From positions 4,712,001 to 4,776,000 of the forward strand of contig OY760650.2 of assembly GCA_963663845.2 (NCBI GenBank): a DNA stretch of 64,000 nt. The letters run 5' to 3'. Below the pieces are notes generated by a model. It was not told the origin of the DNA. It did no database searches and saw nothing but the letters and a program-made list of their open reading frames with translations. Positions 1 through 8,298 of the stretch are shown piece by piece; within the stretch, counting starts at the first letter, position 1, and each line of letters opens with the position of its first letter. Source of the stretch: Versatilivorator sp963663845. GTDB taxonomy: Bacteria; Acidobacteriota; Terriglobia; Versatilivoradales; Versatilivoraceae. The position numbers and the translations under genes were made by a program.

Positions 1-455
1 ACCACCCGGAAGACCTTGCCGCCGAGTTCCACTTCCTGGTTGTCGTGAAGCTCCAGGTCCACCGGGCAGGGCAGGAACTGGAACTCGGGGGGATACATTC
101 CGGTGGAGCGTCCCTTGTCCAGGTTGATGGCCTTTTCGTCGCCGCTACGTAGCCAGCCGGCGGCTTCCGCCGAAAGGGCCACTTTCAGGTTGGGCAGCCG
201 CTGTTTCAGGGGCGCGGCTCCGGCGGCATGGTCTCCGTGAGCGTGGGTGAGCAGCAGCCATTCCACCCGGGCGGGGTCCACGCCGTGCCCCCGGATATTG
301 TCCACCACCTGGTCGGCGCCCATCCCCCCGCCGGCGTCGATCAGCAGGTAGAGGTCCCCGGCCCGCATGAGGTAGACGTTGCAGTCCATGCGGTCGGTGA
401 ACACCGTCTCGGTCTCGCCTCCGCCCACCAGGAAAATCGTCTCAGTCACTTTCAT
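1..455 (-). CDS. MBL-fold metallo-hydrolase, 3' end cut by window edge
   Basis: Seen: about 151 residues, continuing past the left edge. An ATG at 455 is preceded by AGGAG. Residues 71-76 read HAHGDH, the HxHxDH zinc motif of the metallo-beta-lactamase fold, following a strand LLLT as is normal for the fold. Known: the family covers glyoxalase II, lactonases, phosphodiesterases and many unassigned hydrolases; the motif gives a dinuclear metal site but not the substrate. No signal peptide is visible, so it is probably cytoplasmic. It is the last gene of a minus-strand run after the class II aldolase and two SIS-like proteins, with a 151-base gap, so a role in the same carbohydrate-related pathway is inferred only from position. 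The specificity-determining C-terminal half lies outside the window. Confidence 0.85.
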   Translation of the reverse strand, partial: MKVTETIFLVGGGETETVFTDRMDCNVYLMRAGDLYLLIDAGGGMGADQVVDNIRGHGVDPARVEWLLLTHAHGDHAAGAAPLKQRLPNLKVALSAEAAGWLRSGDEKAINLDKGRSTGMYPPEFQFLPCPVDLELHDNQEVELGGKVFRV

Positions 456-606
456 GAACCAGTCTCCTGAAGCTTTTCACGGGAGTCCATGCTTCAGACA
501 TGCTTGACGTGTCGGTCAAATCACTCTTCACTCTCCACTATTCACTTCTCACCTCACCCCACCGCCGTCCCATACGACGAGGCGGGTCACAAGGGGCAAG
601 GTCCGG

Positions 607-1341
607 CTAACGAGCATACTCCGGTTCTTCCCGGTCCAGGATGCGCCGGATGGCCTGGAAGTGAAGGTCGCGCATGGTGGCCAGACCCGATTGCATCACG
701 GGCGCCACTTCCTTGACCGTGGACTCCGGAATTTCTCGCAGCCGCTGTCCGGAAGATTGAACGATGAACTGGGACTCGCAGGCCCGCTCCAGGTAGTAGA
801 GGTCGTCGAAGGCGTCCCAAACCGTGGGCCCGGTCACAATCACCCCATGGGCGCCCAGAAAGGCCACGTCGTGATCACCCATGGCCGCGGCCAGGCGGTC
901 ACCCTCCGAGCTTTCGAAAGCCAATCCACGATATTCGTCGATATAGGCCACCCGGCCGTAGAAGCGGAGGGCATTTTGCGAGGCCATCTGAAGCCTGCCC
1001 TGCTGCAGCAGGCAGATGGCGGTGGCGTAGGGCATGTGGGTGTGCAGCACGCAGCGAGCCCGGGGCTTGGCCATGTGGATGCGGGAGTGAATGAAGAAGG
1101 CCGAGTCTTCCACTGTGTTGCCGCCCTCCAGGATGCGCCGGTCCTTGTCGGCCAGGACCAGGTCGCTGGCGCACAGCTCGCTCCAGTGAAAGCCTATCGG
1201 ATTGACCAGAAACTGGTGACCATCGTCTGAAACCGCCAGGCTGAAGTGGTTGCAGATCCCTTCGCTCAGCCCCAGACGTGCAGCCCAGCGGAGAGCGGCG
1301 GCCAGGTCGATCCGCGCCTGTCTGATTTGCTCGGGTGTGAT
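607..1341 (-). CDS. Class II aldolase/adducin family protein with apparent ATC start
   Basis: Seen: 244 residues when started at ATC (1341). Metal-binding histidines appear as HTHMPYATA and in GAHGVIV, and the conserved acid in EDSAFFIHSRIH. The first ATG/GTG/TTG in frame is a GTG at 1113, which would delete about 76 residues, including LSEGICNHFSL, the phosphate-loop region of the fold. An in-frame TGA lies 12 bases upstream of the ATC, and AAAGGA sits 7 bases before it, so ATC (or a sequencing error for ATG) is the best start. Known: the family includes fuculose-1-phosphate aldolase, ribulose-5-phosphate epimerase and related decarboxylases. It follows the SIS-like gene by 29 bases, suggesting one operon. 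The substrate cannot be told from sequence. Confidence 0.8.
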   Translation of the reverse strand: MTPEQIRQARIDLAAALRWAARLGLSEGICNHFSLAVSDDGHQFLVNPIGFHWSELCASDLVLADKDRRILEGGNTVEDSAFFIHSRIHMAKPRARCVLHTHMPYATAICLLQQGRLQMASQNALRFYGRVAYIDEYRGLAFESSEGDRLAAAMGDHDVAFLGAHGVIVTGPTVWDAFDDLYYLERACESQFIVQSSGQRLREIPESTVKEVAPVMQSGLATMRDLHFQAIRRILDREEPEYAR

Positions 1342-1370
1342 GGTGGATTCCTTTCAGGAAGCAATGCGGG

Positions 1371-2726
1371 CTAGAAACCCTGCGCCTCGAAATGGGGGCG
1401 AATGGCATCGTCATAGGGTCGGCCCCCATTCTGGAAAAAGCCCATCCAATAATAGGGCACCGATCCCCGCCGGACCATCTCATCGGTCCACTGGGCGCAG
1501 ATCATCTGCTGAATGACGTTGCCCACAATGCCCGAGGTCGGGCAAATGCGTTCCTTGCGGCCCGCGATCTCGATGACGCCCTCCCGCTCCGGAGAGAAAT
1601 TGTCGAACCCGGCGTCGGCGACATCGATCAATCGACCGGGAGGCACTTCCCCGTCCATGGAGCCGGGACCGACTCCGATCACGTAGGCGCCCTCGATCTG
1701 CTTCTCCCGAGCCAGCCGCATTTCCGGGGTATGGGCCGGCGAAATGGCGGTGATGATCATGACGTTGAGTTCCCTGGTGGCTTCCCAGTCCCCCCAGTTT
1801 ATGATCATCGGTCCCGAGGCCACCCCGCTGAGCTCGCTGGCGAATCCCGGATGCTCCAGGCTTCGCGCAAACCAGCGGCCTCCCCGGCGAATGCGCCGGG
1901 CCATGGTGACCGCAGTCTCCCGGATTCGAGGTTGGTGCCGCCTGATCCGCTCCACGCGCTCGGTGAGCACCCGGAGGTACTCGGCGCTCTTGTCCACCGA
2001 CCGGGTGCTGCCGGTCCAGACCTTGTTGGCGGTCTCGGCGGTCAGCATCCAGTGAAGGGCTCCGCTGCCGGTGGTGGTGGAGGGGCAGAGGGTGAATTCC
2101 GGGATCTGGGGGGCATGGACCAGCCCCTGGTAATAGGGGACATGGCTGTGCAGTATCTCGTTGGAGACATCCTTGAGCATCAGGTTGTCTTCGTTGGGAT
2201 TGGTGAAGCCTGCCGGGCGGAATTCATTGTCCACGTAGTTCACGGTCACCGCCACCACGTGGACGCCCCGGTCCCGGGCCCCTTGCACGGCGCGATTGCA
2301 CTGGTTGGTGAAGACCATGTCGCCCTTTTGCATCGCCTCGAAGGTGGCCGGCTTGTATCCATTGTGGTTGCGGAGAATTCCGGGATTGCCCCGCCTGGTG
2401 GCCTTCTGCTCCGGCCCGGGCATGTGGCCGTCGTCCATGGAGGTCCACACCGTCCCTCCCGCCTTGATCACCGCGGCCGCCCGCGAAGTGAGCTCGCCAA
2501 CCTGGTCGAGCTCGCCGCTGAGGCGACCCAGCATCTCCATGGTGGCCTGGTGGTATTCCTCCATGAAGAGCATCGTATGGCCAAAGGTCGGGGCTTCCGG
2601 GCCGAGGCATCCGCTGCCGCCGGCTGCCGCGGCCTGAACTTCAGACCGGTCGGCGGACCCGGACAACCAGGCGCCCAAGCCGGCGCCTCCTCCCAGAAAC
2701 AGACGGCGGTGAATCTTGTTACCCAT
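1371..2726 (-). CDS. Tat-signal SIS-like (sugar isomerase-type) protein, paralogue 1
   Basis: Seen: 451 residues from ATG 2726, which has GGAGG five bases upstream; an ATG eight codons earlier lacks such a site. The N-terminus has HRRLFLGG, a twin-arginine motif, before a short hydrophobic stretch. Residues about 50-235 follow the SIS_2 phosphosugar-binding pattern (helix, AGGTVWTSMDDGHM, GDMVFTNQ, VHVVAVTV, HSHVPYYQG). A similar C-terminal half recurs later (FDNFSPE, CPTSGIVGNVIQQMI), so the protein looks like two SIS modules. Known: SIS proteins bind phosphosugars and are normally cytoplasmic. Inference: export by Tat makes a phosphosugar substrate doubtful. It is close to the upstream gene in sequence and order, a tandem duplication. 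The stop TAG begins a TAGCCCGCATTG repeat variant. Confidence 0.6.
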   Translation of the reverse strand: MGNKIHRRLFLGGGAGLGAWLSGSADRSEVQAAAAGGSGCLGPEAPTFGHTMLFMEEYHQATMEMLGRLSGELDQVGELTSRAAAVIKAGGTVWTSMDDGHMPGPEQKATRRGNPGILRNHNGYKPATFEAMQKGDMVFTNQCNRAVQGARDRGVHVVAVTVNYVDNEFRPAGFTNPNEDNLMLKDVSNEILHSHVPYYQGLVHAPQIPEFTLCPSTTTGSGALHWMLTAETANKVWTGSTRSVDKSAEYLRVLTERVERIRRHQPRIRETAVTMARRIRRGGRWFARSLEHPGFASELSGVASGPMIINWGDWEATRELNVMIITAISPAHTPEMRLAREKQIEGAYVIGVGPGSMDGEVPPGRLIDVADAGFDNFSPEREGVIEIAGRKERICPTSGIVGNVIQQMICAQWTDEMVRRGSVPYYWMGFFQNGGRPYDDAIRPHFEAQGF

Positions 2727-2801
2727 TCCTGCCTCCGAATCGACTCTCATGGACCCCGACCCGCTCCCGGGAAGAAGCCCCGGTGCGAATTCAGGCCATT
2801 G

Positions 2802-4166
2802 TCAAAACCCCTGGAGCTCGAAAAAGGGTTTCATGGCGGCGTTGTACTCCCGGCCGCCCTCCCGGTAGACGCCCAACAGAAAATAGGGCACCGATCCCCG
2901 TCGCACCATCTCGTCGGCCCATTGAGCAATGATCATCTGCTGTATGACGTTTCCCACGATCCCGGAAGTGGGGCAGATGCTCTTGGACTGCCCGGCGATC
3001 TCTATCACCCCCCCGGACTCGGGAGAAAAGTTGTCGAATCCGACGTCGGCCACGTCGATGAGGCGCCCGTGAGGAACCACGCCGTCGGTGGATGCGGGTC
3101 CCACGGCGACCACGTAGGCGCCTTCCACCTGCTTTTCCAGGGCCAGCTTCATCTCTTCCGGATAGGCCGGCGAGATGGCGTTGATGAACAGGACGTTCTT
3201 TTCCCGGTTGGCATCCCAATCCCCCCAATTCACCACCCGGATGCCGGAGGCGACGTGAAATTCGCTCTCGAACCCCGGATGCTCGATGCTCTTGCCGAAC
3301 CATCGCCCGCCGGCCCGGACGCGCTCGGCCATGATGGCCGTGGTCTCCCGGATGCGATCGAAATGGCTGCGGGTGCGCTGCACCCGCTCGGTCAGGATCC
3401 GCAGGTATTGAGCGCTCTTGTCCACCGCCTTGGCGTTGGGATGAGCCAGCTTGTTGGCGATCTCGGCGTTCAGCATCCAGTGGATCGCGCCGCTGCCGGT
3501 GCCGCTGGAAGGACAGATGGCGAACTCGGGAATTTCCGGAGCATGCACCAGCCCCTGCTCGTAGGGAACGTGGCTGTGGAGGATCTCGTTGGAGACGTCC
3601 TTGAGCATCAGCCCGTCGGGACAGCCGTGCGAGGGGTGATTGTAGCCGGGAGGCCTGAACTCGTTGTTCCAGTAGTTGATGGTGACGCAGACCACATAGA
3701 CGCCCCGCTCCCTGGCGGCCAGCACGGCCTTGTTGGCCCGGTTGGTAAAGACAATGTCGCCCTTCTGCATCTGGTCGAAGTCCTTCTCGGCCCCCAGGGA
3801 GGTGGAATGGGTCTTCATGATGCCGGGACTGCCGCGGCGGTCGTCCTTCTGCTCGTAGTAGGGCATGTGTCCCAGGTTCATGGAGGTCCACACCCTGCCC
3901 CCCTTCCGGACGAGGCCGGCGGCGCGGGAGGTCAGATCGCCGATCTGGTCCAGTTCCCCGCTCTGAGCGCCCAGGATGTCCAGCGTGCCCTGGTAGTACT
4001 CCTCCATGAAGAGGACGGTGTGCCCGAAGGTGTATTCCTGTTGCCACCGGCACTCCTTCTCGATGGAACGGGCGGCGGCGGGGACCTCCAGCCAACGGCC
4101 GGCGGCAACGCCGCCACCGAGCAAAGCACCTGTTCGAATCATTTCGCGGCGATTGAGCTTGGCCAT
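2802..4166 (-). CDS. Tat-signal SIS-like protein, paralogue 2
   Basis: Seen: 454 residues from ATG 4166 with GAGG five bases upstream; longer in-frame extensions have no signal peptide or ribosome site. The N-terminus carries NRREMIRTG followed by LLGGGVAAG, a twin-arginine signal. It aligns along its length with the next gene, sharing TFGHT, LFMEEY, LKDVSNEILHSHVPY, NWGDW and CPTSGIVGNVIQQMI. The same two SIS-like halves are present. It is probably the first gene of the run 4166-1, separated from its paralogue by 75 bases. Known: SIS_2 relatives include phosphoheptose isomerase and N-acetylmuramate-6-phosphate etherase-type folds. Inference: envelope-located sugar-binding or sugar-modifying protein. 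Assignment to SIS rests on motif spacing read by eye and needs a profile search. Confidence 0.6.
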   Translation of the reverse strand: MAKLNRREMIRTGALLGGGVAAGRWLEVPAAARSIEKECRWQQEYTFGHTVLFMEEYYQGTLDILGAQSGELDQIGDLTSRAAGLVRKGGRVWTSMNLGHMPYYEQKDDRRGSPGIMKTHSTSLGAEKDFDQMQKGDIVFTNRANKAVLAARERGVYVVCVTINYWNNEFRPPGYNHPSHGCPDGLMLKDVSNEILHSHVPYEQGLVHAPEIPEFAICPSSGTGSGAIHWMLNAEIANKLAHPNAKAVDKSAQYLRILTERVQRTRSHFDRIRETTAIMAERVRAGGRWFGKSIEHPGFESEFHVASGIRVVNWGDWDANREKNVLFINAISPAYPEEMKLALEKQVEGAYVVAVGPASTDGVVPHGRLIDVADVGFDNFSPESGGVIEIAGQSKSICPTSGIVGNVIQQMIIAQWADEMVRRGSVPYFLLGVYREGGREYNAAMKPFFELQGF

Positions 4167-4366
4167 GAATGCCTCTGGTTTGGCTGAAGGGAAGACCGGC
4201 AGGACCCGGGGAAACGGGGGCTCATCGCCACCCGGAAACGGCCCCGCCATCCGGCTGCGCCCGGAACTTGCCTATCATACAACACAAGACCCGGTATTTC
4301 CGTTTCTCTCATGGAAACCAGGCCGTCCCGGTGACGCGCCATGTGCTCCCACTGCCATCTGACCCT

Positions 4367-4636
4367 TCACCGGTACACCTTGTCGCGGCGGGCGACCCTC
4401 ACCACCAGGACCCGCAAAGCCTTGTCCTCGATGCGGGCGATGATCCGGCAATCGCCTACCCGGTACTTCCAGAACTCGCCAAGCCGGGAACCCTTGAGCG
4501 CCCCGCCGATGCTGCGCGGATCCTCCAGCGGGGCGACGCGGCCCTGCAAAAAGGCCAGAACGCGCCGTGCCGCCTGCCGGTCGAGCTTGCCCAAATCGCG
4601 CACGGCGGCGCGGTCAAGCTCAACTCTCCAAGCCAT
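4367..4636 (-). CDS. RelE/ParE-family toxin
   Basis: Seen: 89 residues, the usual size of RelE toxins. The start WRVELDRAAVRDLGKLDR and the later GEFWKYRVGDCRIIARIED and VVRVARRDKVY match the RelE fold pattern (helix pair, then a basic beta-sheet). Known: RelE-type toxins cleave mRNA on the ribosome and are held inactive by the antitoxin made just upstream. Its start overlaps the antitoxin's end by 17 bases, typical of co-translated pairs. Basic residues are retained at the C-terminal strand, so it looks intact. A ParE-type (gyrase) action cannot be excluded from sequence. Confidence 0.87.
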   Translation of the reverse strand: MAWRVELDRAAVRDLGKLDRQAARRVLAFLQGRVAPLEDPRSIGGALKGSRLGEFWKYRVGDCRIIARIEDKALRVLVVRVARRDKVYR

Positions 4637-4850
4637 AGCGTTCCATCACCTCTTCCAGCGGTACGCTTCGAGACCTGCCGGCCTGGATGTCAATCAGGCG
4701 CTGCTCGGCAAGGTACAAGTCCTCCAGATCGTCCAGGTGCTCCCGGATGGCTTCGATCATGTAGAAGGTCTTGCTGCGCCCGGTGCGTTCGGCCAACCGC
4801 TTCAGGCGTTGGGCGACATCATCCGGCAAGCGAAGGGCGACGGGCTTCAT
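4620..4850 (-). CDS. Ribbon-helix-helix antitoxin (RelB-like)
   Basis: Seen: 76 residues. The N-terminal strand VALRLPDDVAQRLKRLAERT and following helix RSKTFYMIEAIREHL form a ribbon-helix-helix DNA-binding unit. The tail, LEDLYLAEQRLIDIQAGRS onwards, is the part that would wrap the toxin. The pattern RLP, RTGRSKT, DLEDLYLAE is typical of RelB-type antitoxins paired with RelE. Ribosome site AGGAGG lies just upstream of ATG 4850. Known: such antitoxins repress their own operon through an operator at the promoter. A plausible promoter lies at 4874-4902. Together with the toxin it forms a complete type II module placed beside a repeat-rich spacer. Confidence 0.87.
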   Translation of the reverse strand: MKPVALRLPDDVAQRLKRLAERTGRSKTFYMIEAIREHLDDLEDLYLAEQRLIDIQAGRSRSVPLEEVMERYGLES

Positions 4851-4873
4851 GGCGGTTGCCTCCTGGGCGCGTT

Positions 4874-4902
4874 ACTGTAATACAAGTATCTCACAAACTC
4901 AA
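4874..4902 (-). promoter_or_regulatory. Possible promoter of the toxin-antitoxin operon
   Basis: On the minus strand TTGAGT (4902-4897) and TACAGT (4879-4874) are separated by 17 bases, each matching four of six consensus positions. A loose inverted repeat TACT...AGTA spans the -10 side and could be the antitoxin operator. Inferred from pattern only. Confidence 0.35.
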
Positions 4903-4939
4903 CCGCCCGGGGCTGGGTCGTATGGGTTCTGCGCCAACC

Positions 4940-4974
4940 CAGCCGCGAATGCGGCGAATAGGAAGCACCCTTCC
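4940..4974 (-). repeat. 35-bp dispersed repeat, family C, copy 1
   Basis: Read on the minus strand it begins GGAAGGGTGC and continues through TATTCGCCGCATTCGCGGC; the same 35 bases recur with one or two changes on the plus strand at 61821-61855. Both copies stand in spacers. The inner CCGCATTCGCGG part can form a short hairpin. Confidence 0.75.
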
Positions 4975-5013
4975 GAAACCCAATGCCTCCCGAGACTTTT
5001 GCAAAAGGCTCTC

Positions 5014-5455
5014 CTGAAACAAACGAAAAAAAGAGTGATCCACGAAGACACGCGAAGGACGACGAAGGCACACCAAGCGGAACGGCTCTGCTGCATCGGC
5101 AGGGGCTGTGCCTCCTCGAAGAGCAAGAAGGATGGGAGGAGGCGCCCCTCCGGGAGCGCGGGCGTCTCGCCCGCATCCTCTGGGTTGGGTGGCCGCTCCG
5201 TTTCTCCGTGATGCGGCGCCCGGCCACCCTGCCGGCAGGAACGGCCTGGACTCGGCTGAAGCGGAATCGTGGCGCCGTTGCCGGTCGAGTCGGGTGGAGG
5301 AAATGGGTGAAGTCGTGCCAGTGTTGTGCGGGCGGGACGCCCGCGCTCCCGGTGGGGGCGTCATTCCGTGACTTCGCCGCAGCCACGGAGGTCTTTGTGT
5401 TCATCCATGGTACGTCTTTATTGACGAATGGGTGTTTCACTCTCGTTTGATCCGC
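5014..5455 (+). repeat. Composite dispersed repeat, family D, copy 1
   Basis: Begins CTGAAACAA, then AGAGTGATCCACGAAGACAC, AAGGACGACGAAG and GCATCGGCAGGGG, and ends CTTTATTGACGA...GGGTGTTTCAC...GATCCG. Left and right ends both match the spacer at 18692-18928, while the middles differ. An inverted copy of the left part is at 28576-28681, and a weaker inverted piece at 5538-5590. The spacer 4851-5625 between the antitoxin and cmk holds this and the family C copy. Open frames up to about 200 codons cross it, but none has a recognisable product, and I judge them non-coding. Confidence 0.75.
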
Positions 5456-5537
5456 CCGGCAGGATGGGGCCGGCCTTGCCTGAACCGCCGGTAGTGTTTA
5501 CCATCCTGTCGAACGGGACTGAACCTTGACGTGAATC

Positions 5538-5590
5538 CGTCTCTTCGTGTCCCTTCGTCGTTCTTCGTGTGCCTTGGTGGATAACTCCTT
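5538..5590 (-). repeat. Partial family D repeat, inverted, upstream of cmk
   Basis: Reading the minus strand gives GAGTTATCCACCAAGGCACA followed by CGAAGAACGACGAAGGGACA, a diverged form of the family D left end. It ends about 35 bases before the cmk start, so any cmk promoter must lie in or beyond it. Confidence 0.55.
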
Positions 5591-5625
5591 TTCCTGCTTG
5601 TCGGTCTGAGGCGTCGCCTCCCCCC

Positions 5626-6312
5626 ATGACTCGCTTCCGCATTGCCATCGACGGCCCCTCGGGGGCCGGAAAGAGCACGGTTGCCCGGAAGGTCGCCCGG
5701 CGGCTGGGATACCTCTACATCGATACCGGGGCCATGTACCGCGCCGTGGGACTCAAGGTCACCCGGGAACGACTGCCGTGGGACCGGGTGGATGCCATCG
5801 TCGAGGCTGCGCGCCGGGCCCGGATCGAGCTCAGGGCAAGCCCGCGCGGGCTTCGCGTCGTTCTGGACGGGGCGGACGTGTCCGAGGCGATTCGCACCGA
5901 AGCCGCGGGTCAGGCGGCCTCCCGGGTGTCCAGCATTCCCGGGGTGCGCAGGATCCTGGTGCGCGCGCAGCAGGACCTGGGCAGGCGCGGCGGGGTGGTC
6001 ATGGAAGGCAGAGATATCGGAACCAAGGTGTTTCCCGAGGCCGAGCTGAAGGTATTCCTGGACGCCTCCGAACCCACCCGGGCCCGGCGGCGATTCACCC
6101 AGAATCGATACAAGAGGGGCGCCTTGGACCTGGAAGGCATCCTCGAGGAAATACGGCAGCGGGACCGGCGCGACCGGCAACGCGCCGACTCACCTCTGGT
6201 GCAGGCCCGAGACGCGCTCTATCTGGACACTTCCAGCCAGACGATCGACGAGGTGGTCGAGAAGATTCTCGAGATGGTCCGGGTCGTGGAGGGAAAGCAG
6301 GGCAGCGGTTGA
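5626..6312 (+). CDS. cmk: Cytidylate kinase
   Basis: Seen: 228 residues, the usual length. Start ATG 5626 gives MTRFRIAIDGPSGAGKST with the P-loop GPSGAGKST at residues about 9-17; the longer in-frame extension upstream lies in repeat sequence. DTGAMYRAV and MEGRDIGTKVFPEAELK are the cytidylate kinase nucleotide-binding and substrate motifs. Known: it phosphorylates CMP and dCMP using ATP, supplying nucleotides for RNA, DNA and lipid synthesis in the cytoplasm. It stands alone on the plus strand, converging with rho 48 bases downstream; no clear terminator hairpin is seen between them. In many bacteria cmk precedes rpsA, which is not here. Confidence 0.96.
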   Translation: MTRFRIAIDGPSGAGKSTVARKVARRLGYLYIDTGAMYRAVGLKVTRERLPWDRVDAIVEAARRARIELRASPRGLRVVLDGADVSEAIRTEAAGQAASRVSSIPGVRRILVRAQQDLGRRGGVVMEGRDIGTKVFPEAELKVFLDASEPTRARRRFTQNRYKRGALDLEGILEEIRQRDRRDRQRADSPLVQARDALYLDTSSQTIDEVVEKILEMVRVVEGKQGSG

Positions 6313-6360
6313 GTGTCGGGAAAAACGGCAGGAGAGGGGTTGGGGATCCAGCCGACGAAC

Positions 6361-7614
<1,254 letters not shown>

Positions 7615-7707
7615 AAAGACTCCTTGGATTTTTCGGGATTCGAATTCGGGTATCGGCAACCGTCCCGATCGTTCGGGCGGCGGCTCACCTGGAATTCGGC
7701 GATGGGT

Positions 7708-8298
7708 CTACGGCTGTGCTGTCCCCTGGATATGACGATTCAGAAGCGCCCAGACTCTGTCACGGCCGGTCCTCCGGGTAGCGGAGTAGGCCACCACCGT
7801 GGCTGCCGGCGCAAGTGTCCGGGTGTGTTCGAGCGATTTCCGAAGCTCGCTTCCGGACAGCCTGTCGGCCTTGGTAGAAACCATGAAAAAGGGAAGGGAA
7901 AACCGTCGCAACCTCTCGAGGGTTTGCAGATCGTGCCGGGTCGGACCGATCCGCGAGTCAATGATCGATACGCATACCGCCAGCTTCTCCCGTTGTCGGA
8001 GATAGCCGTCGAACAAGCGAGCCCACCCAAGTCTCATCTCCTTGGAAACCTTGGCGTAGCCGTAACCCGGGCAGTCGACAAAATAGAAACGTCCGTTGAT
8101 CCTGAAAAAATGAATCAGCCGGGTTCGCCCCGGGGTGGAACTGGTGCGGGCGAGTCCCCGTCTCCCTAACAGACTGTTTATCAAGCTGGACTTGCCGACA
8201 TTGGAGCGGCCGATGAATGCGATTTCAGGAAGGTCATCCCGCGGAAACCGGGACGGATCAGGAGCGCTGCTTGCCAACTCGGCGGAATAGATCTTCAA
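7708..8298 (-). CDS. engB: Ribosome biogenesis GTPase EngB (YihA/YsxC)
   Basis: Seen: 196 residues. G1 is GRSNVGKSS, G3 is DCPGYGYA and G4 is STKADRL, with PEIAFIGRS and TSSTPGRT typical of the EngB group. The start is TTG at 8298, overlapping the lon stop codon by four bases (ATTGA), which suggests coupled translation. Known: an essential GTPase that acts late in large-subunit assembly in the cytoplasm. The lon-engB order also occurs in other phyla, supporting a conserved link. No other in-frame start gives the N-terminal strand, so TTG is preferred. Confidence 0.96.
   Translation of the reverse strand: MKIYSAELASSAPDPSRFPRDDLPEIAFIGRSNVGKSSLINSLLGRRGLARTSSTPGRTRLIHFFRINGRFYFVDCPGYGYAKVSKEMRLGWARLFDGYLRQREKLAVCVSIIDSRIGPTRHDLQTLERLRRFSLPFFMVSTKADRLSGSELRKSLEHTRTLAPAATVVAYSATRRTGRDRVWALLNRHIQGTAQP

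Noticed and set aside
607..1113. Shorter aldolase starting at GTG 1113
   Set aside because: It would lose the conserved N-terminal phosphate-loop half of the fold and lacks a ribosome site.
1392..4187. 931-codon open frame on the plus strand
   Set aside because: It is antisense to the two SIS-like genes and has no recognisable domain; long empty frames are common in GC-rich DNA.
4847..5450. Several overlapping frames of 85-200 codons after the antitoxin
   Set aside because: All cross repeat families C and D on both strands with no family match, and similar sequence recurs at other spacers.
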